Assembly: GCA_021234155.1 (NCBI GenBank)
Contig: JAJEKV010000041.1
Coordinates: 426,835-490,834 of the forward strand
Reading direction: 5' to 3'
DNA length: 64,000 bases
Origin: Isoetes taiwanensis
Lineage: Eukaryota; Streptophyta; Lycopodiopsida; Isoetales; Isoetaceae
Shown: piece by piece, positions 10,516-22,338 of the stretch
Position numbering within the stretch: position 1 is the stretch's first letter
How the letters are laid out: each line of letters opens with the position of its first letter
The notes under the pieces: model-generated
The model's database searches: none
Told to the model about the DNA's origin: nothing
What the model saw: only the letters and a program-made list of their open reading frames with translations
Made by a program: the position numbers and the translations under genes

Positions 10516-10975
10516 ATCTAAAGCTTAGCTTATCATGCTACTTCGGATGCAAAATAGAAATTCAATCACCAAAGAAACTTAACATGCATCATCATATTAT
10601 CTACAGATCAGGTAATTCAAATCACACTAATTGAGCTGATCTAATTTATTGAAGATCCACATGGGTTATCTAAAGTTTACCATATCCTGTTGCTTCAGCT
10701 GTAAGCACGAATTTCTGCCAGCAAAGTTAACATGCATCATTATATTATCTACAGATCTGGTAACTCAAATCTTATTAATATTAAGCTGATCTAATTTGTT
10801 GAATATCCACATGGGTCATCTCAAGTTTAGCATATCATATTGCTTCAGATGCAAAAACGAATTTCATTCTCCCAGCAAACATATCATGAATCATCATATA
10901 ATCTACAGATCTAGATCTGGTAAAAAATCACACTAATATTAAGCTGATCTAACTTGAAGATCCACATGGGTCAGT
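10516..10975. repeat. Tandem ~150-bp repeats in the truncated Penelope-like copy
   Basis: Units starting with ATC(T/A)(A/C)AAG occur at 10516, 10668 and 10818 with the same internal order as at 4209-4670. Small clustered differences from the other copy are present. Confidence 0.75.
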
Positions 10976-11222
10976 AGCTATTTAACCAAAGGAATTATAC
11001 TGGTCCATGATGGATTTTATAAGCTCTTTTGTATTTAAGCTATGCAAACCTTTTTGAAGCCCGTTGTCTCAGTGTTTATGTCTCCAATGGCATCCTCAGC
11101 ATTGATCAGGTCCTTGGCAGCAGATTGTATTTCTTCTTGTGAGCTGATGCCAATGATTCTAGTGCCAGCAATTTTGGAAATGGCATTGCCTCCTATGCTT
11201 TCAGCTGTAACCCCTTTGGCAT

Positions 11223-11414
11223 CTATCTGCTTCCCAATATCTGCTCTATTTTTTCCTTGATTTTTGCATCTTCTTCAGCAATTCCTGGCTTCTGGCATGG
11301 AGTGATGGCAGATCTCCTATACTGATAAATTTTCTTGGAGCTTCCTTCCTTGTTCTTCACCTCTGCAATTCTCTTCCTAGTGGACATATTAAGATCTCCC
11401 TTCTTCCTTGCCAT
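11223..11414 (-). pseudogene. Small basic ORF, truncated by a 1-nt loss
   Basis: It is the second copy of the MARKKGDLN ORF. The sequence TTTTTGCATC here replaces TTTTTGCCATC in the other copy, so the frame ends after 63 codons instead of 126. The remaining similarity continues out of frame toward 11042. Confidence 0.5.
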
Positions 11415-12077
11415 TCAGATCCGGGGGAGCCAGCCCGGCCTGCGCTAAGCAAATAAGCAGAAAGAGGATAAAATTTACCTTTTCATGTAAGTTCTTATAT
11501 TCCAAATATCTCATGCCTTGTCCTTAGGAACGTCAGTTCCATTTGTGCATGTGAACCTAGTTCCGACGTGAGTCCTTATCTAATCTAAGACGGATAATCT
11601 CCCAAATTTTCATTTTTAGCAATTTAACTCAGAACCCGCCAGTTTGGTTTTGCCCTAAATCCATTTCGTATTCACTCGTAGAAATTCCACGTAAGTATAT
11701 AATTAGCATAGCAAGCAAAATACATACTTTGTTGCCCCATTGTATGGTTTTTAAGGGTTGCAGTAGGATTGTTGCGCACCCTTAGGACTTGTTACCTATT
11801 AATACAATCCTCAATTAATACAAAGAGCTCTTAAGTCATCTTATTTGTGGCATTGCAAAAAATGTTTCCTGCCAACATTTTATAGGCTTAACTTTTCTAT
11901 GCACTAGTTCAAAACATAGAAGCCTTTTTAATAAAAAAATCCCTCCACCAACCCTAGGAGGCCAGGACCTGAGCAGACAAAGATTAGATAAATCAGGAAA
12001 CAACAAGGAGAGTAGGGCCTTGCTGTCTCACCAAGGCCCTAACACTCCCATTATTAACTACTCCTGCATGTATAAGT

Positions 12078-13408
12078 TTAGCTCGTATGAATCAAGTTTT
12101 TAAGGACTCTTACCATATCATTAATAGAATAGAGAGTCCCTGGAAATTCTTCCCGAAGTAAGGTGTTGAGGACCATGTTAGATACTCTTATTTTGCCAAA
12201 ACCGTTGTTGACAAATGCTTGAATGAGCTCTAAAATGTCCAAAGCTGCTTTTTTGGCATCTGAATTTGCATACACGTATGATAGGATCTGTGAGATAATG
12301 ACTTTAGAAGCTTGCCCATATGGTCTGCAACTGTCCGCCCTAATGTATTTATTGTACTTCTTTTGTCATACCTGGTCATGTCAAATATTCCTCTGTTTTG
12401 ATCTTGTACACAAAAGGAGATATTCAGAAAGTTGCATTTGACTCCAAGAGGTATTCTTGCTTCGCGGCCTCTCGCTCATATATCGTTTCATCCTTTATAC
12501 TCAAAAATTTAAAATTATATATGGGGAACTCGGATTTTTCTGAGAGAAATTCTAACACATTACCTCCATTGATGACATTCAAGTCATCAATATAGCGGGC
12601 AGCATGTTGAAACCTGTAAACATCCGTAAGTCTGCCATGGTGTGCTAAGGTTAATATGAATCTTAGTTCAAACCATGCTAAGTAAAGATTGCACCATGCT
12701 GGGCTGCAAGAAAATCCCATTGGAATACCCTTTACTTGCTTCATATTTCTTTTCCCATTTGAATATAACAGTTACTAAGCAACCATGCATTCATCCTTTT
12801 GAAATCACTTCTTGTGATCAAGTTCCAGCTCACATTTTCTTTGTCCTTTGCTGACTTGGCCCATTTAATGTTGATGACCCCATATTTGTCTTTTATGAGT
12901 AGATCGAAATATGACTTTTCTTCCATCATGTATTCCCATACCATATTTGCCAGTTCATCACAAATTTCAATTATCCCTTCTTCTCCATATATGGGAATGT
13001 TTTCGTAGCATTTCATGATATCAGCACTGAAAACATTATGTATTCTGTTAGGCAGATTTAGAATAACATCATAAGATGAATTAACCAGCCAGCATGCATT
13101 AATTCTTTTTGGATTCCAGAACTTGTATCTTGATGTCATCTTATAGCATATGTTGGGCCAGATTTCAATGAAATTATTGAGAATGGCAGTAACAATTGAG
13201 GCAACTTCAGTAAAAATGGAATCATGTGCATTAGTGAGCCACCTGTAATCTTCTTTGTGGGCTTTGTAGGTTGCCATTAAGTATGGCAGCTTATTGAATT
13301 CCACTTTCATGTCGCCAATGAAAGTATTGATCGTAGTAATACATTGTGCAATAATACTTTCAGGGGGATCCTTGCTCTTTTCAAAATCCGGGCTTTCCAG
13401 CCTAATCC
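12078..13408 (-). pseudogene. Penelope-like reverse transcriptase, copy B (5' truncated, frameshifted)
   Basis: The same RT as at 5771-7115. Here the two upstream RT frames are continuous because five extra C are present near 13364. The -1 junction with its GGGAAAA heptamer (12750-12756, minus strand) is unchanged. GIPMG and YIDD are intact in the frame 12744-12424. That frame then breaks near 12465, where clustered changes occur, and 16 nt are missing near 12353 relative to copy A. It resumes at 12275-12078. Copy A and copy B thus carry different lesions. Confidence 0.55.
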
Positions 13409-13817
13409 TTGACCACTGTAATTGCTATGATTGTGTCTACAGTGGAAGGTGCATGCTACCACAAAATAGGACCTATTATTTTAAATTTGGTTGGTCATTT
13501 AAGTGGTTCTTTTTGGATTGTCCTTGTTTGGATGCAAGAAATGTCTATTAAAAACATTGTAATTTTTTTTTCCTTTTCTAAATGCCATTTTTTCTCCATA
13601 TAAGGCTAGGTGCACAAACTCAAGTATAAGATCGGGTAGGGGTATGTAAAAATAAAGACAGTCCATAAGTACATCTACGGAAGGGGGGCAAGAAAACTGG
13701 CATTTTCTATTTACATATGTAGGGGTTTTCCACCTCCAAAAAGTCGTATACAGGGGTTTTTTGGTGACCCCTTGCATGCAGATGAGGTATCCCCATATGC
13801 CTAGGTAAAATCCCTGG
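13409..13817. other. Non-coding junction between Penelope-like copy and PAL fragment
   Basis: About 400 bp with no convincing coding. It marks the end of similarity to the Penelope-like element and the start of PAL-derived sequence. A short pair of inverted segments (CCACTGTAATTGC / TACAGTGG) is visible near 13412-13445. Confidence 0.4.
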
Positions 13818-14252
13818 GGTTTAGCTACATCGATGATGCTGCGAATGCTTCCTATCCTCTCATCCAGCTCAGAAAAGTTTTGGTCCAGTTTAGATTGAAG
13901 AATGCAAAAACAGCAGCAGATGCTTCTCTCTTTGCCAAAATTCAAAACTTTGAGCAAGAATTGGCGAGAGAGCTGACATGGGAGATACTTGCAGCAAGGG
14001 AGAAATACGACAAGGGCGTTCATGCTCTGCCTAACAGAATAGAAGAGTGTCGGACTTGGTTCTTATACGAATTTGTGAGAAAGGAGGCCGGAACAAGGCT
14101 GTTGAGCGGCACAGAGAAGACATCTCCTGGGAAAGAAATAAACAAGGTGTTCATGGCATTATGTGATGGCAAAATAGTTGCTCCTTTGTGTGGAGGGATG
14201 GAACGGAGCTCCTGGTGCTTTGTAATAGCCTATCAATCCAATTCAATGATTT
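13818..14252 (+). pseudogene. Phenylalanine ammonia-lyase 3' fragment 1
   Basis: PAL deaminates phenylalanine to cinnamate at the entry to phenylpropanoid and lignin synthesis. This fragment encodes only the C-terminal domain: FSYIDDAANASYPLIQ, then [29 protein letters not shown] and DGKIVAPL, in the order of PAL C-termini. The catalytic Ala-Ser-Gly (MIO) region is absent and the final residues diverge (CGGMERSSW). It lacks an upstream gene body and a start. Two larger relatives follow at 15.35 and 17.06 kb, and the 3' flanks also match in part, so it belongs to a duplicated block. Confidence 0.7.
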
Positions 14253-15345
14253 GATTCAATAAAAAAAAAAATTTAAGCTTCAAAAGACTACTTACTCACA
14301 CTAGGTTTTGTGAAGCTTGGGGCATGTCTATATGCCCCACTGAGCTCCTGGTAGTAATCAATCCAAAGTTTTGATTCAATAAACAAGAATTTTTTAAAGC
14401 TTAAAAAGAGTACTCATATTAGATTCAAAATAAATCTTACAAAAATAATGTATTTAAATTAAATAGGAACTAAAGCCTTTTCTACTAGGGACCAACATTG
14501 TTGCAACTCTTGATTATCCACATGGCTTGCAACCCCATCTAAAACTGTTTATGTCATACTATCTCAAACTCCGACATGATGCTACAATAGCCTTCTTTTC
14601 AAGAGCAGCAGTCGAACAAAGACTAGAGCTCTAACAACGTACTCTTAGGCCTAACAACTTAGTCTGAGAGCAGAAGCTCGTCACAATGAGTCCATCATGT
14701 TCTGTTGGATCAGAAATTCTTTCCAGAACAGTATGGCAAATCATGTTTGACATGGTTTGGAATGACCCATTATAGATGACCCAGATATGATACGTGGTGT
14801 TCTTTCTAAGGAACCGGGTCCATGTTGCTTAAGATTATAGGGGAACTTATTTGCAATGCTTTAATAACAACAGATGGAAAGGATAGGGCCCAGAGAAGAT
14901 TGCATCGTGTCTCTTGCATTTCATACAGAGAAGCTCACAAAGCTACAATTGAGCATTTTATCTTAATCCATAAAAATACAAATGGTACAACAATTCATGG
15001 TACTACCACATGGTATTACAAAATGCAAAAGATAGTGCCCCATTTTTTTTGTCTTTCTTGAGAGGTATATTTACATGAGAGGGCTAGCATTAGTTGCCAC
15101 ATGTTCATTGCAATCCACATATTTAATCTTCTGCCATTGCCATTACAGGATTGTGTAAGTCCTATTGCTAGGCACTTGAGGACACCAGTAATTCCCAATT
15201 CACATCGAAAAGAAAAATATCAAGCCATGAAACTTGGAAAGGAAAAAATCTAATTTATGGATGCCAATTAAGCAGCTGCATATATTGGGTTGAGTTTATT
15301 TGGGTACATATTATAAGAGAATACTTTATTAACATGCAGGAGATC
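14253..15345. other. PAL 3' flank and non-coding DNA
   Basis: Non-coding. The stretch 14540-14660 (ATAGCCTTCTTTTCAAGAGC and neighbours) recurs after the second PAL fragment (about 16500-16605). GTGAAGCTTGGGGCATGTC at about 14310 recurs after the third and the fourth, so the duplication unit includes PAL downstream sequence. No RNA gene was seen. Confidence 0.5.
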
Positions 15346-16324
15346 CCAAACAACCTGGATAAAGAAAGTACCAAGCATGAATTAGACGTTGATGCAGAAG
15401 GCATTAAGTCATTCATGGATAAAGCCCTTCATGGAGGAAATTTTCAAGGCACCCCAATTGGGGTTATAACACCAATCTGGCCATAGCTGCAATTGGGAAG
15501 CTCATGTTCGCCCAATTCTCAGAGCTTATCAATGATTACTACAACAATGGATTGCTTTCAAATCTCAGCGGAGGACCTAATCCCAGCTTAGACTATGGCA
15601 TGAAAGGGGCCGAAATTGCCATGGCTTCTTACACCTCCAAGCTCCAATTCCTTGCAAACCCGATCACGAATCATGTGCAGAATGTAGAGCAGCATAATCA
15701 GGATGTAAATTCTCTTGGCTTGATCTCTACTTTCCTCGTTGCCCTTTGTCAGGCAGTCGATCTGCAACACCTTGAAGAGATTATACAGTCTACTATCAAG
15801 CAGATCGTGATCAGGGTTACAAAGAAGACCCTTTTGGTGGATGAAACAAGGGAACTGTCTCCTCTCAGATTCTGCAAGAAGGATCTTCTCCGAATTGTGG
15901 ACCTTCAGCATGTGTTTAGCTACGTTGATGATGCTGCCGATGCTTCCTATCCTCTCATCCAGGAGTTCGGAAAGGTTCTGGTCCAGTTTGGATTGAAGAA
16001 TGCAAAAACAGCAGCAGATGCTTCTCTCTTTGTCAAAATTCAAAACTTTGAGCAAGAATTGGCGATGGAGCTGACAAAGGAGATTCTTGCAGCAAGAGAG
16101 AAATATGACAAGGGCATTCATGCTCTGCCTAATAGAATTGAAGAGTGCCGGACTTGGTTCTTGTACGAATTTGTGAGAAAGGAGGCCGAACAAGGCTGTT
16201 GGGTGGCACACAGAAGATATCTCTTGGGGAAGAAATAAACACGGTGTTCATACCATTGTGTGAAGGCAAAATAGTTGCTCCTTTGCTTCGTTGTGTGGAG
16301 GGATGGAACAGAGCTGGTATTTTG
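15346..16324 (+). pseudogene. Phenylalanine ammonia-lyase 3' fragment 2 (longest)
   Basis: It begins with [10 protein letters not shown], then shifts by one base into [17 protein letters not shown]. It continues through [20 protein letters not shown] and [20 protein letters not shown], the PAL core and inner helices. About 16 residues normally found between GLIS and the [12 protein letters not shown] helix (the ARKTAEAVDILKLMSA-like segment) are missing in frame. The C-terminal domain follows, with a second frameshift near 16190, and ends around VAPLLRCVEGWNRAG at 16324. The N-terminal half with the MIO catalytic triad is absent, so it is a pseudogene. The first part overlaps an apparent 3' acceptor (AACATGCAG at 15340). 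Confidence 0.75.
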
Positions 16325-17060
16325 TAAGTTAATAGCCAATCAATTTAAAGATTTGATTCAATGAGAGTAAGACTTACATAGGTTTTGTGAAATATAGCCT
16401 AATGCCAATTGTATTCCAATTAACTATGAACTTAAGCCAGAGACAAACATTGTTGCAACTTTACACTATCCATGTGGCTTGCCACCTCATCTAAAATTGC
16501 TTAATACCATCTCAAACTCCAGCAGGATGCTGCAATAGCCTTCTTTTCAAGAGCAGCCTTCAAACAAAGACTGGAGCTCTAACAACTTAGTTTTAGGCTA
16601 TTGCTTTATGTATGTCCAAAATGGTAGTTTATGCTTCTGATTACCAATGAATGCCTTTCCTTATGTTTGAGCAAAATCAAAGCCTACTGGATCGTGAAAT
16701 AAGGAGAGTAATCTTAGAACTACTTTTGTATCTTTCATCTTCATCTGCTAAGGTTCCATTATTGTCGCATTGATTCTATATGGACTCTTAATTCCCTTTG
16801 CTTAGAAGCTATGGCCCCTTTTCAAGTGTTAGTTTCTATGGTCTATAGCAACTTTTCAAGTATTAGTTTCTATGGTCTATGGTTCTATGGTTTCAATAAA
16901 CAAGATTTCTTAAAGCTTCAAAAGATTACTTACTCGCACTAGGTTTTGTGAACTATTAATAATGCCAATTGTATTCAAATTAATTAGAAACTAAAGCCTT
17001 TTCTACCAAGGACAAACATTTGTTGCAACTCCAGACTAACCACGTCCTTATCTAAAATTG

Positions 17061-17604
17061 CTTATGAGCTCCACTTTCCTCGTCGCCCTTTCCCAGGCAG
17101 TCGATCTGCGACACCTTGAAGAGATTATGCAGTCTATTATCAAGCAGATCGTGGCCAGAGTTGCAAAGAAGACCCCTTTCAGCATGTGTTTAGCTACATC
17201 GATAATGCTGCCAATGCTTCCTATCCTCTTATTTAGGAGCTCAGAAAGGTTCTGGTCCAGTTTGGATTGAAGAATGCAAAAGCAGCAGCAGATGCTTCTC
17301 TCTTTGCCAAAATTCAAAACTTTGAGCAAGAATTGGTGAGGGAGCTGAAAAGGAGATTCGTACAGGGGAGAAATATGATAAGGGCGTTCATGCTCTGCCT
17401 AACAGAATTGAAGAATGCCGGACTTGGTTCTTGTACGAATTTATGAGAAAAGAGGCCGAAAGAAGGCTGTTGAAGGGCACAAAGAAGACATCTCCTGGGG
17501 AAGAAATAAACAAGGTGTTCATGGCATTGTGTGATGGCAAAATAGTTGCTCCTTTGCTTCGTTGTGTGGAGGGATGGAATGGAGCTCCTGGTGCTTTTAT
17601 CAAT
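17061..17604 (+). pseudogene. Phenylalanine ammonia-lyase 3' fragment 3
   Basis: It starts at LMSSTFLVALSQAVDLRHLE, which is where fragment 2 has its deletion. An internal deletion joins VAKKTPF directly to HVFSYIDNAANAS. An in-frame stop (ATTTAGGAG) follows and further frame changes lie near 17345. It ends [12 protein letters not shown] ... LLRCVEGWNGAPGAF, the best preserved PAL terminus here. Not functional. Confidence 0.7.
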
Positions 17605-17719
17605 CCAATTCAACAATTTGATTCAATAAACAAAAAATTTTAAAGCTTCAAAAGACTACTTGTTCACACTAGGTATTGTGAAGCTTGGGGCATGTCTATA
17701 TGCCCCACTGAGCATAAGC

Positions 17720-18293
17720 CTATATAATTGGACACTGAAAGCAATTGAAAAGTGTTCAAGAATGGATAATATCCTTCTAAAAAATGGGAGGGGAGTAACC
17801 TTCTAAAAAAGCTCTACCATAACCTTTAAGTAGCTCTGCCATTCCCTTTTTTCCCTTTCGACGGATTTTTGGTTGCAGATCTGCTGGAAACCAGAGTGGT
17901 TTCTCCTTTCCAAGTGGTACAACAAGATCTGCGGCACAAAGGTGTGTACCAAATTTCAAAATTCAAATATTGGAGAAAAAAAAGCAGGGGTATAAGGTGT
18001 GTACCAAGTTTCAAAATTCAAATATTGGGGGTATAAGAAATAATTAAATAAGTCTTCAAAGTGAGTCTTGAAAATAAGTCACGTAGAGTGAGTCTTGAAG
18101 TTGTCATAATATTTATTATTATTAGTTGTAAGGGTAAGTAAGCTGATAGGGTAAACTATATTTCAATTGTTATAATGTGCATTATAGGTGCATATGTTGC
18201 TATTTATATGTGCATTAGGCATCACTCTTTAAATAGCTAAATATGAGCCCAATGGTCCCCTCTTCATACAGCTATATGGTCCATTAGAAAAGG
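17720..18293. repeat. Non-coding spacer with a direct repeat
   Basis: No gene seen. GGTGTGTACCAA(A/G)TTTCAAA followed by ATTCAAATATTGG occurs at about 17940 and again at about 17996, a tandem direct repeat of about 58 bp. The spacer ends at the GAGAG target duplication of element A (18294-18298). Confidence 0.6.
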
Positions 18294-18298
18294 GAGAG

Positions 18299-19495
18299 TG
18301 TGACGTTCCAGGTATCTATACGGTATACGTATGCATACCATGACACGTCACTAGTACATAGTAGGCCTAAGGGCCCAAGTGAGGGGTTCGCCTATAATGG
18401 ATTTTATTAGCTATGCTAATAAAACCAAAGGATTTATGGATTATAATAGCATAATTAACCTAATTAAGCCATTATGGTCTAATTAACTAATTGTGACCCA
18501 TGAGGGGCTGCCACCTGGCCCAAATCGATTGGCCAGGAGGGACTTACCATTTTGGGGCAAGGGGTCCTACCCTCCAGTTCACCCCAAATTCGAATTTGGA
18601 GTGAAGGGGAGCAGCAGCCAGCAGCTTACACTTGTTTTTGCCCACACTTGACTACCAGCCTCGAACTATGGATGCCTACCGTGACCATGGCTCTAGCCAA
18701 GACACTGGTTAGTCAATAGATAGCTTCTTTCTCGCTGACCCTTCTTTGAGTAGATGGAATGATTAAATTCTCTTTTGTAAGTTGTTCTGAACACTTGAAT
18801 GGTATTTACATTAGTTTTTTTTGCTTCTTCCGTGTATTGGGAATTAAGGGAAGGGTAGAGACCTAAGAGCCTCTTAGTATTAGAGATGTCTCTAGCTAGA
18901 TCCCTTAATATCCAATAAGGCCTGTGCACAAGAGCCAACCTGGCTGTGGATGCTATGATGTGGTTCAGCACCAGACAACGAGTATGAAGGTGAATCAGGA
19001 GTGGGGTCTTGCCTAGCACGGCTACAGGACTCCTATAGTGTGCTAGGCTTATAGACGGTCATTGTGTGTGGGTCGGGTATGGGTCTGACACTGCCTGGGC
19101 CGGAGGGCGTGAGTCATAGATGGCCGTCCTGGGCTCGAACGGGTTGGTGAGCTGACCTTTTAGATTTAGGGGAGTAAGTCGGGTACGGATGCAGGGGTCG
19201 CTGATGCGGCACGTGTTCTCTAGCACACCCAGGGATCCGTCATACTCGGGGAGGAGACGTCTCTCTGAACTGCCTCATCGGACCAGGGAGATGTAACCCA
19301 AAGTAGTCCCGAAGGGCGATTCCTTGGGATTGCGTCTCCGGAGGGCTACAAGCACGTTATAGCATGATTCAGCCTATCTGCAAAGAGTGCACAGGAGGGG
19401 CGGATAGAGTGGACAACCCTAGCCATTGTCTTATACCAGCCAACGCCATGTTATACTTCCGTCTGTTGATATCTTGAGGCCCTGGCCGTCAGTTG
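18299..19495 (+). repeat. LTR-A, left copy, proximal part
   Basis: It matches 41860 to about 43058 of the right LTR nearly base for base, including GGTATCTATACGGTATACGT near the start and the GC-rich downstream part. It is cut at AGTTG (19491-19495) by element C and resumes at 22839. Confidence 0.9.
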
Positions 19496-19559
19496 TGTGA
19501 CGACCATACGGGTATTCGCATCATACGAACATTATATTGAAGAGAATCTAGCCACTGGC

Positions 19560-20945
19560 TTCATTCGACATTCTTAGTCTCCTGCTGGAGCGCCTATTTT
19601 CTTCACAGAAAAGAAGGATGATTCGCTGCGTCTGGTCGTTGATTATCGCAGCCTCAATAAAATCACAGTGCCGAATCGGTATCCGCTTCCTCTGATCCCA
19701 GAGTTGTTGGAACAACTCCAAGGTGCGCATTATTTTACGAAGATTGATCTTCGGGGTGCCTACAATCTTATTCGGATCCGGGAGGGTGATGAGTGGAAAA
19801 CAGTCTTTCATACTCGGTATGGCCATTTTGAGTACACAGTTATGCCGTTTGGACTTACCAATGCTCCGGCGTATTCCAGCATATGGCCAATGATGTTTTT
19901 CGAGAGTTCTTAGACACTTTTGTTATCATCTATTTGGATGATATCCTTATTTATTCTAAGACTCTCGAAGAACATGAGAGGCATGTTCGACGGGTCCTTC
20001 AGAAGCTTCGTGAGCATGGATTATATGCCAAACTTGAGAAGTGTCAGTTCGAGCAGGATAATGTGGAGTTCCTTGGCTATCGCATCACTCCACATGGAGT
20101 CTCTATGGATCCTGAAAAGGTCAGCACTGTTCTGGAGTGGCAAACACCTTCATCCGTTCAAAATGTTCAGTGTTTTCTTGGGTTTGCCAATTTCTATCGG
20201 CATTTCATTCGGGATTATTCAGAGATTACTCTTCCTTTGACACGCTTCATGGTCAAGGACGTGCCATTTGAATGGACTGTAGAAGCGGAATCTGCTTTTG
20301 TTACCCTGAAGTATGCTTTCACCACGGCGCCAGTTCTTGCTCATACAGATCCTTTGCGCCCATATATTGTCGAAGCAGATGCTTCTGATTTTGCGCTTGG
20401 TGGGATCCTGTCACAAGAAGGGGATGACCATGAATTGCATCCAATCGCCTATCACTCACGAAAGTTTCAGGCTGCTGAAATCAACTATCCCATTTATGAC
20501 AAGGTGTTGTTGGCGATAGTGGATTCTTTTGAGGAGTGGAGACGTTTCCTAGAAGGATCTCCTTATAAGGTCACAGTCTACACAAATCATCGAAATCTGG
20601 AGTATTTTCAGTCTGCTCGAGTGCTCAACTCAAGGATTATCTCAGATTGATTTCGTGATCAAGTACCGTCTTGGATCCCTCCAAGGGAAGCCTGATGCCT
20701 TATGTCGACGCTCCTATCTTGAGCCCAAGCTAGGTGATCCTGCATTTGACCAGCAATCACAGGTTATTCTAGGGCCTAATCGGTTCCAGCTTATGGCCCT
20801 TACTTTGTTCGAGAGGCCTCATGATACGGCCTTGTTGGAGTCTGTTCGGGCATCTCTACCTTCCGATCCATTGGCTCAAGATGTATTCTTACACCTTGGC
20901 TCCGCATCATCTTCTCAGCAAATGCGATCAGACTATGATCCTTTT
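19560..20945 (+). pseudogene. Element C reverse transcriptase and RNase H
   Basis: The Ty3-type polymerase runs from [20 protein letters not shown] through [24 protein letters not shown] and [10 protein letters not shown] to YLDDILIYS (the catalytic YLDD at about 19931). Then come LGYRITPHGVSMDPEKV and the RNase H (VEADASDFALGGILSQ; IYDKVLLAIVDSFEEWR). RNase H converts the RNA-DNA hybrid during retrotransposition. Frameshifts near 19870 (after NAPA) and 20640 break the frame. The chain resumes (VIKYRLGSLQGKPDALCRRS) toward the integrase. The RT N-terminal fingers are absent through the 5' deletion. Confidence 0.85.
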
Positions 20946-20963
20946 GAGGTTTGAGATGGACTC

Positions 20964-22338
20964 ATGTTCCATGATGGGCTTCTGTATGTGCCAGATGGTG
21001 CTTCTAGGCTTCGGGTTCTCCAGGCTTGCCATGATTCACCTATGGCCGGACACTTTGGAGTAGCCAAGACTCTTGAACTTATTAGTCGCGAGTATTGGTG
21101 GTCTGGGCTTCGTCGCTCTGTCGAAGCTTTTATTCGATCCTGTGACATCTGCTGTCGAGCCAAGGTTCCAAGGCATCTTCCTCATGGGCTTCTTCAGCCA
21201 CTGCCGGTACCAGATGGACCTTGGAAGAGCATTTCTATAGACTTTGTCCCAGAGTTGCCAGTCTCCCGGGGTTATGATGCCATCATGGTTATCGTTGATC
21301 GTTTCTCTAAGATGGCTCATTTTATTCCCTGCAATGTCACCATCACCAGTGAGGGAACAACGGATCTTCTTCTTCGTGAAGTAGTCAGACTTCACGGCTT
21401 GCCCGATACTATCGTCAGCGATCGTGGACCACAGTTCATCGCAGGTTTTTGGAAGCAGCTTTTGGAATTATTGCATATCGACTGCTCACTGACATCTGGT
21501 CATCATCCATAAAGCAATGGGCAGGCGGATCGCACTAATCAGACTCTGGAGCAATATTTAAGGTGCTTTATCAGTTATCAGCAGGATGATTGGGTCGATT
21601 ATCTTCCACTAGCTGAGTTTGCCTATAATAACTCAGTACATACTTCCACTGGCCAGACTCCATTCTTTCTAAACTCTGGTCAGCATCCTCGTTGGTCCCT
21701 TAGTGTCGCTAGCGGTGACTCGGTCAATTCTAGTGCGGAGTCTCGACTTGAGAAACTCAAGGCTCTTCAATCGAATCTTCAGCGTCATCTTCACCGAGCA
21801 CAGGAACGCTATCGGCATTATGCTGATTTGTATTGGCAGAAAGCTCCTAAGTTTCACGTTGGTGACCCTGTCTGGCTTCTTCGACCTCCCTACCTCACGT
21901 CCCTGCAATAAGCTTGACTTTCATCACCTTGGTCCTTACCGGATCACGGCCCAGATCAGCAATATGTGGCATTCCGGATCGAGCTCCCTCCAGTTGTTCG
22001 GCTTCATCCAGTGTTTCATGTTTCTCTATTGGAGCCCTACACAGTCAATACTTTCCCAGATCGCATTCCTCCACCGCCACCACCAGTAGAAATTGATGAT
22101 CATGAGGAGTTCGAGGTTTGAGAGATTCTGGACTCCAAATTTCTTTGTCGACGATTGTATTACTTTGTCGATTGGGAAGGTTACTCACCAAGTGATAGAA
22201 CTTGGGAGCCTGCCAAGAATCTGAGTAATGCTCCTGATAAAATTGCGGAGTTTCACCGACGTTACCCGGATAAGCCAAGTTTGAGTACTCCGGTCCCAGC
22301 TCCGAGAACTCGTCGCCGTCGTAGAAGGGGGATGGTGT
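20964..22338 (+). pseudogene. Element C integrase and chromodomain
   Basis: The HHCC zinc domain is visible (ACHDSPMAGHFGVAKTLELI ... CDICCRAK). The catalytic core has D in SIDFVPELP, D in VSDRGPQF, and E in the region after a stop at 21512 (SNGQADRTNQTLEQYL). The stop falls inside the core (HHP*SNGQ). A C-terminal chromodomain follows (YYFVDWEGYSPSDRTWEPAKNL at 22155-22220), with frameshifts near 21905 and 22120. Chromodomains direct integration by chromatin binding. A purine-rich tract (AGAAGGGGGATGG) precedes the 3' LTR. Confidence 0.85.

Larger units (their letters stand above)
9847..13408 (-). mobile_element. Penelope-like retroelement, 5'-truncated upstream copy (B)
   Basis: This is a near copy of 3574 to about 7115 (offset about 6.29-6.31 kb). 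It ends at 13408, where similarity to copy A stops in ...CCTAATCCTTG. On the minus strand it lies upstream of copy A, with its 3' end joined to copy A's 5' region at about 9847. It holds the RT exon, the broken small ORF and the 3' repeats, but not exon 1 or the intron. This matches the pseudo-LTR arrangement of Penelope-like elements. Confidence 0.65.

Noticed and set aside
13499-14023. Minus-strand frame opposite PAL fragment 1 (and similar ones at 15588-16211)
   Set aside because: Antisense shadow of PAL coding; the plus-strand frame has clear PAL peptides.
18280-18299. Purine-rich AGAAAAGGGAGAG before the left LTR-A read as a polypurine tract of another element
   Set aside because: The GAGAG next to the LTR is explained as target duplication, matched after the right LTR; no coding lies upstream.
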